Shown: piece by piece, positions 1 through 5,111 of the stretch
How positions within the stretch are numbered: the first letter of the stretch is position 1
How the letters are laid out: every line of letters starts with the position of its first letter
Assembly (NCBI GenBank): GCA_937982495.1
Contig: CALJLX010000599.1
Location: forward strand, 1-9,146
Direction: 5' to 3'
DNA: 9,146 nucleotides
DNA from: an uncultured Desulfuromonas sp.
Lineage (GTDB): Bacteria > Desulfobacterota > Desulfuromonadia > Desulfuromonadales > Trichloromonadaceae
The notes under the pieces: generated by a model
What the model was told of the DNA's origin: nothing
Seen by the model: only the letters and a program-made list of their open reading frames with translations
Databases searched by the model: none
Position numbers and translations under genes: made by a program

Positions 1-49
1 GCGCCCACCGAGATCTACACTCTTTCCCTACACGACGCTCTTCCGATCT
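1..49 (+). other. Illumina sequencing adapter (P5 / TruSeq universal), not genomic
   Basis: Bases 1-49 match the 3' part of the Illumina universal P5 adapter with its read-1 primer site. Recognisable pieces are AGATCTACACTCTTTCCC at 11-28 and the terminal CTCTTCCGATCT ending at 49. The only difference I see is C instead of A at base 4. Genomic sequence begins at base 50, where the reading frame of the following gene can be picked up. The minus-strand translation of this stretch gives the peptide GRASCRERV, a familiar mark of adapter carry-over in database proteins. It is a library or assembly artefact at the contig edge. Confidence 0.97.
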
Positions 50-50
50 C

Positions 51-2192
51 GCCAATCTCAACCTGGTCGCCGACTTTCTCCAGCAGGAACTCACCACCGA
101 GCAGGTTTCGTTGCTCAATGAGCTGATCAATACCAGTACCGTGCTCAACGTCAGCGGCATCGACGTGACCCTGGCCCATGCCTCCGTCGACCGTTTTGTC
201 GGCGACCTGGCGGTTCTCGCCCACAAGCTCAGGGATATGGAGAATCTCGATGCGCTCATCGTTGCCGTGCGCATGGAGGAGCGGATCTTCGTCGTCGGCC
301 GTTCGCGCCTGCCGGAAGTGCCCATGGGGGCGATTCTCGCCGAGTTCGGCGGCGGCGGCCATGCCTTCGCCGCCTCCGCGACGGTGCGCGAGCTGACCCT
401 GATCCAACTTTTGGAGCGGATGCCGAAGGTGCTCAAGCGCCACGTCAATCCCCGCTGGCAGGCCCGCCATCTCATGTCCGCCCCGGTCAAGTCGATTCCC
501 GAAAGCGCCGACATCGGCGAGGTCCGGCGTATTCTCACCCGCTACGGCTTCAGCGCCCTGCCGGTGGTCGCCGCCGACGGCGCGGTGGTCGGCATCATCA
601 CCCGCCAGGTGGCGGAGAAGGCCGCCCACCACCATCTGGGGGCGGTTTCGGTGCGGGAATACATGACCGGCGAGTTTCGCACCGTTTCCCCCGACACCCC
701 GGTGGAGCATCTCAAAGAGTTGATCGTCGGCGAGAACCAGCGCTTCGTCCCGGTGTTGGAGGAGGGACGCATGATCGGCGCCATCACCCGCACCGATCTC
801 TTGCGCCATCTCGTCTCCGGCGTCCGCTCGGCGCCCCTGGTCCAGCAGGAGGCCGAACCGGCGACCCATCGCGGCGGGCTCAAGGCGCGCCAGGTGGAAC
901 GCCTTTTTCGCGAGTTGCTCACTTCCGAACTGCAAAAAATTCTCAGGGATTGCGGCGACGTTGGTGAGGCCCTCGCCATGCCGGTTTACGCCGTCGGCGG
1001 TTTCGTCCGCGACCTGCTCTTGCGGCAGGAGAATCTCGATGTCGATCTGGTGGTGGAAGGGGACGGCATCGCTTTCGCCGAGGAGTTCGCCCGTCGTCAC
1101 CCCTGCCGGGTACGCAGCCATCGCAAGTTCGGCACCGCCATCCTTATCTTTCCCGACGGCGGCAAGATCGATATCGCTTCGGCGCGCATGGAATATTATC
1201 TCGAACCGGGCGCCCTGCCGACGGTGGAGCATTCCTCGATCAAGCTCGATCTCTATCGCCGGGATTTTACCATCAACACCCTGGCCATCGCCCTGAACGG
1301 CAAGCGGCACGGGGAACTGCTCGACTTTTTCGGCGGCCAGCGCGATCTGCGGGACAAGGTCCTGCGCGTGTTGCACAATTTGAGTTTCGTCGAGGACCCG
1401 ACCCGGGTCTTTCGCGCCGTCCGCTTCGAACAACGTCTCGGCTTCCATCTCGGCGCCCATACCGAGAACTTGCTCAAAAGCGCCATCCAGATGGGCTTCA
1501 TGTCCCGGGTCAGCGGCGCCCGGCTCTTCAACGAACTCACCATCATCTTCAAGGAAGCCAACCCCCTGCCGGCGGTCTTCCGCCTGGCGGAATTGGGCTT
1601 GCTTCCCTGCATCCATCCCGCGTTGACCCTGGGGGAACGCAAGCGGCGGCTCTTCGAGGCGGCCGGCCAGGCGGTGCTCTGGTACGAATTTCAGCACCCC
1701 GGCAAGACGTTGCAGCGCTGGGAAGTCTATTTCCTCTGTCTGATCTCCGATCTTGATTACCGGGCCGTCCCGGCCATCGCCCGACGGCTCGACGTTCCCG
1801 CCCGTTTTCGCGAACGGCTGCGCGCCCAGCGCGGCCAGGCCCATCGCGTCATTCGCCAACTGGCGCGCCGGATCGGCCGGGGCAAGACGCCGCGCCCCAG
1901 CGAACTGCACCGGGTACTGAGCGGATTTACCGACGAGGTGCTGCTCTATATTCTGGCGCGGCTGAGCGACGAGCAGGCGCGGCAATGGGTCGCCCATTTC
2001 ATCACCCACCTGCGTCAGACCACCACCCAACTCGATGGTCATGCGCTGAAAGAGCTGGGTTTTCCCCCCGGCCCCTTGTACAAGAAGATTCTCGCGCTGC
2101 TGCTGGCGGAGCGCCTCGACGGCAGAATCCACAGTCTCGAAGATGAAATCGCTCTCGTCCGGCGCCGTTTCGACCGTCCCGGCGCGCGTTGA
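51..2192 (+). CDS. DHH/DHHA1-CBS-CBS-tRNA nucleotidyltransferase (poly(A) polymerase family) fusion, 5'-truncated
   Basis: The open frame enters from the adapter junction and gives 713 residues to the TGA at 2190-2192. The real start lies off the contig; a TTG at 111 is internal, since family-like sequence continues upstream of it. Domains in order (residue 1 = base 51): the end of a DHH/DHHA1 phosphoesterase with GGGGHAFA at 100-107; two CBS domains at about 138-190 and 200-255; then a class II nucleotidyltransferase head with VGGFVRDLLL (315-324), metal-binding DVD (330-332), RRDFTINTLA (403-412) and EDPTR (448-452), followed by a helical RNA-binding C-terminus. Family members add C and/or A to tRNA 3' ends or polyadenylate RNA. 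Long fusions of this kind are known in Geobacter-like and Aquifex-like bacteria, where CC- and A-addition can be split between enzymes. The exact activity (A-adding, CC-adding, CCA-adding or poly(A)) cannot be read from the sequence. Roughly 150-180 N-terminal residues (most of the DHH domain) are missing, estimated from memory of family length. Confidence 0.9.
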   Translation, partial: ANLNLVADFLQQELTTEQVSLLNELINTSTVLNVSGIDVTLAHASVDRFVGDLAVLAHKLRDMENLDALIVAVRMEERIFVVGRSRLPEVPMGAILAEFGGGGHAFAASATVRELTLIQLLERMPKVLKRHVNPRWQARHLMSAPVKSIPESADIGEVRRILTRYGFSALPVVAADGAVVGIITRQVAEKAAHHHLGAVSVREYMTGEFRTVSPDTPVEHLKELIVGENQRFVPVLEEGRMIGAITRTDLLRHLVSGVRSAPLVQQEAEPATHRGGLKARQVERLFRELLTSELQKILRDCGDVGEALAMPVYAVGGFVRDLLLRQENLDVDLVVEGDGIAFAEEFARRHPCRVRSHRKFGTAILIFPDGGKIDIASARMEYYLEPGALPTVEHSSIKLDLYRRDFTINTLAIALNGKRHGELLDFFGGQRDLRDKVLRVLHNLSFVEDPTRVFRAVRFEQRLGFHLGAHTENLLKSAIQMGFMSRVSGARLFNELTIIFKEANPLPAVFRLAELGLLPCIHPALTLGERKRRLFEAAGQAVLWYEFQHPGKTLQRWEVYFLCLISDLDYRAVPAIARRLDVPARFRERLRAQRGQAHRVIRQLARRIGRGKTPRPSELHRVLSGFTDEVLLYILARLSDEQARQWVAHFITHLRQTTTQLDGHALKELGFPPGPLYKKILALLLAERLDGRIHSLEDEIALVRRRFDRPGAR

Positions 2193-2212
2193 CTTCCCTT
2201 CGGGCTTCTGTT

Positions 2213-2226
2213 ACAAAGGCCTTTGT
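2213..2226. repeat. Perfect 14-bp palindrome ACAAAGGCCTTTGT in intergenic gap
   Basis: This is a perfect palindrome in the 92-nt gap between the nucleotidyltransferase and the M50 protease, followed by TTTTC. As RNA it could form only a 5-bp A/U-rich stem with a 4-nt loop, so it is a poor terminator. As DNA its symmetry would suit a dimeric regulator. I found no convincing -35/-10 pair in the same gap, so a role is unproven. Confidence 0.35.
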
Positions 2227-2284
2227 TTTCGGATTTTCACGCCCTTACCGGTCTTTGCCGCGATCTTGGCGCTAACGAGCGAAC

Positions 2285-2965
2285 ATGGAACATATCCTGG
2301 CAAAAATCTCCATCATGCTGGTGCCGGCGCTGCTGGCCATCACCGCCCATGAGGTGGCCCACGGCTTCCTCGCCGATAAGCTCGGCGACCCCACCGCCCG
2401 GCTGCTCGGACGCCTGACCCTGAATCCCTTCAAACATCTCGACCCCATCGGCACGGTGGCGCTGCTCTTCGTCGGTTTCGGTTGGGCGCGGCCGGTGCCG
2501 GTCAACTTCAACAATCTGGCGCGTCCCAAAAAGGACATGATCTGGGTGGCCTTGGCCGGCCCCCTCACCAATTTCGCTCTGGCCCTGCTTTCGGTTTTGC
2601 TGCTCAAAATGCTGGGTTATCTCGGCAAGGCCTTTCCCGATGCGAGCCTGACCCAGGTTTTTCAACCGCTCTCCCTGATGGCCGCCTTCAGCCTCTATAT
2701 CAATGTGATCCTCGCGGTTTTCAACCTTCTGCCGATTCCGCCCCTGGACGGCGGGCGGGTGCTGATCGGCCTGCTGCCGGAAAAACAGGGGGATTTTCTC
2801 GCCCGTTTCGAGGCCTTCGGCTTCGTCATCCTGCTTCTGGTCATTTTCGCCACGCCGGTCTGGTCGCTGGTCCTGCAACCGATTATCCACTTTATCGTCG
2901 CGACCCTGGCCGGCGCCGATACCCTGGTGGTGGCGCGGGTCATCGAGTTTCTCTTCAGTCACTAG
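2285..2965 (+). CDS. Site-2 protease family (M50) membrane zinc metalloprotease
   Basis: This 226-residue protein is mostly hydrophobic, with about five or six likely membrane segments. The zinc site is HEVAH at residues 22-26, inside the first membrane segment. The second M50 signature is NLLPIPPLDGGR at 147-158, whose Asp155 would be the third zinc ligand. AGPLTNF at 91-97 is the usual third conserved patch. There is no PDZ domain and the length is short, so it belongs with the small S2P-like M50 group rather than RseP/RasP. The family cleaves transmembrane segments in the inner membrane, often in regulated proteolysis; the substrate here is unknown. The ATG at 2285 follows a weak purine stretch (ACGAGCGA). 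It ends 13 nt before scpA, so co-transcription is likely. The link to ScpAB may be only positional. Confidence 0.9.
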   Translation: MEHILAKISIMLVPALLAITAHEVAHGFLADKLGDPTARLLGRLTLNPFKHLDPIGTVALLFVGFGWARPVPVNFNNLARPKKDMIWVALAGPLTNFALALLSVLLLKMLGYLGKAFPDASLTQVFQPLSLMAAFSLYINVILAVFNLLPIPPLDGGRVLIGLLPEKQGDFLARFEAFGFVILLLVIFATPVWSLVLQPIIHFIVATLAGADTLVVARVIEFLFSH

Positions 2966-2978
2966 AGTCGCGACCCGC

Positions 2979-3743
2979 ATGTCCTACGACATCAAGATCG
3001 ATAATTTCGAGGGCCCACTCGATTTGCTCCTGCATCTCATTCGCAAGAACGAGATGGACATCTACAACATCCCCATCGCCGAAATCACCGCCCAGTATCT
3101 CGCGACCATCGACACCATGCAGAGCCTCAACCTGGATGTCGCCGGCGAGTTCCTGCTCATGGCCGCGACCTTGCTCCACATCAAGTCCCGTTTGCTCCTG
3201 CCCAAGCCGGAGGAGGACCTCGTCGAAGAGGACGAGGAGGATCCCCGCGCCGAGCTGGTGCGCCGCCTTCTCGAATATCAGAAGTATCGGGAGGCGGCGC
3301 GGGAACTGGACGAGCGAGAGCTGCTCGGCCGCGATCTCTTCGCCCGGACCTTCCCCTCGCCGGAACTGGGGGAACAGGAGGAGGACGAGTTCGTCGCCGT
3401 CGGGCTCTACGATCTGGTCGAAGCGATGCGCGCCCTGTTGCGTCAACGCCCCCAGGCGGCCTACCACGAGGTCACCTTCGAACAGCTGTCGGTGAGCGAG
3501 CGCATCAACCAGATTCTTACCCAGTTGACCGACCGGGAGCGGCTCACCTTCGCCGAGCTTTTCGGCGAGTCCCCCAGTCGTCACGAAGTCGTCGTTTCCT
3601 TTCTCGCCATGCTCGAACTGGTCAAGCTGCGCATGGCCCGGCTCCTTCAGGAAGCGCGCTTCGGCACCATCTGGCTCTATCCCGCCGTCGCCGAAACCTC
3701 CGCCGATTTCGAGTTGGATGAAGAGGCTCTTGGCTATGGATGA
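2979..3743 (+). CDS. scpA: Segregation and condensation protein A
   Basis: ScpA is the kleisin subunit of the bacterial Smc-ScpAB condensin; it bridges the Smc heads and binds a ScpB dimer to organise and segregate the chromosome. The 254-residue length is normal. The N-terminal kleisin signature is clear: FEGPLDLLLHLIRKNEMDIY at residues 10-29, then AGEFLLMAATLLHIKSRLLL at 55-74. A very acidic patch (EEDLVEEDEED, 78-88) leads into the middle region. The C-terminal winged helix that contacts the Smc head is about 185-240, with FAELFGESPSRHEVVVSFLA at 191-210. The ATG at 2979 lies 13 nt after the protease stop with only a weak AGAG upstream, so translation probably depends partly on coupling. 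The 3' end overlaps scpB by 8 nt. Confidence 0.96.
   Translation: MSYDIKIDNFEGPLDLLLHLIRKNEMDIYNIPIAEITAQYLATIDTMQSLNLDVAGEFLLMAATLLHIKSRLLLPKPEEDLVEEDEEDPRAELVRRLLEYQKYREAARELDERELLGRDLFARTFPSPELGEQEEDEFVAVGLYDLVEAMRALLRQRPQAAYHEVTFEQLSVSERINQILTQLTDRERLTFAELFGESPSRHEVVVSFLAMLELVKLRMARLLQEARFGTIWLYPAVAETSADFELDEEALGYG
3721..3726 (+). promoter_or_regulatory. Ribosome-binding site AAGAGG deciding the scpB start
   Basis: AAGAGG sits 9 nt upstream of the ATG at 3736, inside the 3' end of scpA. An alternative in-frame ATG at 3718 lacks a comparable site and would add six residues (MKRLLA) before the conserved MDDLKAIVEAL start. This favours 3736 as the scpB start. Confidence 0.6.
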
Positions 3744-4299
3744 TCTCAAGGCCATTGTCGAAGCGTTGGTCTTCGTTTCCGAATCCCCGGTGAGAACCGA
3801 ACAGATCGCCGAAGCCCTCGATCTGGACAGACCGAAGGTGGGGGCGGTGTTGCTCGAACTCTGCCGGGAATACGAGGAAAACGACCGCGGCTTCGAGTTG
3901 CGGCGGGTGGCCGGCGGCTACCAGTTCCGCACCCGTGCCCGCCATGCCGAGTGGGTGCGGCGCCTGAGTCGTGCCAAGCCCTTCCGCTTTTCCCGCGCGG
4001 CCATGGAAACCTTGGCGATTGTCGCTTACCGGCAGCCGGTGACCCGGGCCGATATCGAATACCTGCGCGGGGTCGATTCCGGCGGGGTGCTGAAGACCCT
4101 GCTCGACAAACGGCTGGTGCGCATTCTCGGAAAGAAGGATATTCCCGGACGGCCGATGATCTACGGCACTTCCCGGGATTTTCTCGAACTCTTCGGGTTG
4201 AACGATCTCTCCGGGCTGCCGACCCTCAAGGAGTTCGATCAGCTCAGTCTCGATTTGCCCCTGCTTGAAGGTAGCGCGGACGGAATTAAATCCCCATGA
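3736..4299 (+). CDS. scpB: Segregation and condensation protein B
   Basis: ScpB is the dimeric kleisin-binding partner (kite family) of the Smc-ScpAB condensin. From the ATG at 3736 it is 187 residues, the usual size. Both winged-helix halves are visible: the N-terminal one opens with LKAIVEALVFVSESPV (residues 4-19), and the second contains METLAIVAYRQPVTRADIEY (90-109), RGVDSGGVLKTLLDKRLV (111-128) and the family signature PGRPMIYGTSRDFLELFGL (137-155). The ATG at 3718 is possible but has a poorer ribosome-binding site. The start overlaps scpA by 8 nt, and the stop overlaps the rluB start in an ATGA, so all three are probably translationally coupled. The scpA-scpB-pseudouridine synthase order is common in many bacteria. 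Confidence 0.95.
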   Translation: MDDLKAIVEALVFVSESPVRTEQIAEALDLDRPKVGAVLLELCREYEENDRGFELRRVAGGYQFRTRARHAEWVRRLSRAKPFRFSRAAMETLAIVAYRQPVTRADIEYLRGVDSGGVLKTLLDKRLVRILGKKDIPGRPMIYGTSRDFLELFGLNDLSGLPTLKEFDQLSLDLPLLEGSADGIKSP

Positions 4300-5009
4300 A
4301 AGAACGCCTGCAGAAACTTATCGCCAATGCCGGGCTGACTTCCCGGCGTCAGGCCGAGAGCTGGATCGAGGCCGGCAGGGTCAGGGTCAACGGCCGCCCC
4401 GCGACCCTCGGAGAGAGCGCCGATCCGGCCTTGGACCGGATCGAGGTCGATGGCCGCCCCTTGCCGATGGGGGGGGAGAGCGTCTGTCTTCTGCTGCACA
4501 AGCCGTCGGGCTACGTCACCAGCGCCCGCGATCCCCAGGGGCGACCGGTGGTGGTCGAGTTGGTCAAGGAGTTTCGGGAACGCCTTTACCCCGTCGGTCG
4601 CCTCGATCTCACCACCAGCGGGCTTTTGTTGCTGACCAACGACGGCGAACTCGCCCACCGCCTGACCCATCCCCGGCACGAGGTGGAAAAAACCTATCTC
4701 GCCCGCATTCGCGGTCATCTCGCTCCCGAACAGGCCCGTCGGCTGGAAAGCGGCGTCCTGCTCGAAGACGGCCCGACCGCCCCGGCCAAGGTCCGGGTGT
4801 TACGGTCGCAAGGCTCCCACGGCTGGGTTGAAATCACCATCCGCGAAGGGCGCAATCGCCAGGTGCGGCGCATGTTCGAGGCGGTGGGGCATCCGGTGAG
4901 CCGCTTGCAGCGCACGCGCCTGGCCTTTCTGGAATTGGGCGACCTGCGCCCCGGTCAGTACCGACGGTTGACGCTTGAAGAAATCCGCCGGCTGAAAGAG
5001 CTCACCTGA
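4296..5009 (+). CDS. rluB: 23S rRNA pseudouridine synthase, RsuA/RluB family
   Basis: This 237-residue enzyme isomerises a uridine to pseudouridine in ribosomal RNA. An N-terminal S4 RNA-binding domain spans about 1-60 (ERLQKLIANAGLTSRRQAES at 3-22, GRVRVNG at 27-33). The catalytic block is PVGRLDLTTSGLLLLTNDGE at 99-118, with Asp104 the expected catalytic aspartate. KTYLARIRG (132-140) and EGRNRQVRRMFEAVGHPV (184-201) complete the family motifs. The scpAB context and C-terminal motif favour RluB (23S helix 89 region) over RsuA (16S) or RluE/F, but specificity is inferred. Its ATG overlaps the scpB stop (ATGA) and the local Shine-Dalgarno is weak, which suggests coupled translation. A run of eight G (4469-4476) falls at codons 58-61, before the active site; the frame is intact. 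Confidence 0.9.
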   Translation: MKERLQKLIANAGLTSRRQAESWIEAGRVRVNGRPATLGESADPALDRIEVDGRPLPMGGESVCLLLHKPSGYVTSARDPQGRPVVVELVKEFRERLYPVGRLDLTTSGLLLLTNDGELAHRLTHPRHEVEKTYLARIRGHLAPEQARRLESGVLLEDGPTAPAKVRVLRSQGSHGWVEITIREGRNRQVRRMFEAVGHPVSRLQRTRLAFLELGDLRPGQYRRLTLEEIRRLKELT

Positions 5010-5030
5010 CGGGCCGAACTCTTTCGGCTG
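4989..5030 (+). repeat. Inverted repeat spanning the rluB stop codon (possible weak terminator or processing stem)
   Basis: Bases 4989-5000 (CGGCTGAAAGAG) can pair with 5019-5030 (CTCTTTCGGCTG) as a 12-bp RNA stem with two G-U pairs and an 18-nt loop holding the rluB stop. The 3' arm can instead form a local 5-bp hairpin, GCCGA (5013-5017) with TCGGC (5024-5028). No T-tract follows, so a normal intrinsic terminator is not supported. It lies where the scp transcript should end, just before the next promoter. Confidence 0.4.
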
Positions 5031-5055
5031 CGGACCCGATTCTTCCGGCTTTGGC

Positions 5056-5084
5056 TTGACACCTTGGAGGCGGTTAGTTTAAAT
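5056..5084 (+). promoter_or_regulatory. Sigma70-type promoter for the TPR/ATPase unit
   Basis: TTGACA at 5056-5061 is a perfect -35 hexamer. A 17-nt spacer leads to TTAAAT at 5079-5084, which matches four of six bases of the -10 consensus. Transcription would start near 5091, leaving a leader of about 20 nt before the ATG at 5112. The AT-rich stretch at about 5078-5105 stands out from the GC-rich surroundings. It also rules out the in-frame TTG at 5064 as a start, since that codon lies in the spacer. Confidence 0.65.
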
Positions 5085-5111
5085 TCGAATTGCTCTTTAT
5101 TTTTCAGAGGG

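Noticed and set aside
15..2132. 705-residue open frame on the minus strand
   Set aside because: It is the antisense shadow of the nucleotidyltransferase gene in GC-rich DNA; it has no recognisable domain and its last residues are read from the sequencing adapter.
2967..2974. GTCGCGAC palindrome between the protease and scpA
   Set aside because: An 8-bp CG-rich palindrome is expected by chance in this composition and the 13-nt gap leaves no room for a promoter.
2237..3755. Two minus-strand frames (2237-2980 and 2955-3755) and a plus-strand frame at 2482-3495
   Set aside because: They overlap the clearly identified protease and scpA genes in other frames and show biased, motif-free composition.
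5052..5066. Possible sigma54 promoter (TGGC...TTG)
   Set aside because: The GG at 5053-5054 is followed after ten bases by TG, not GC, so the invariant GG-N10-GC spacing is not met.
5064..5111. Upstream TTG start giving a 772-residue TPR protein
   Set aside because: The TTG lies between the -35 and -10 elements of the predicted promoter, the extra 16 residues look non-coding, and there is no ribosome-binding site.
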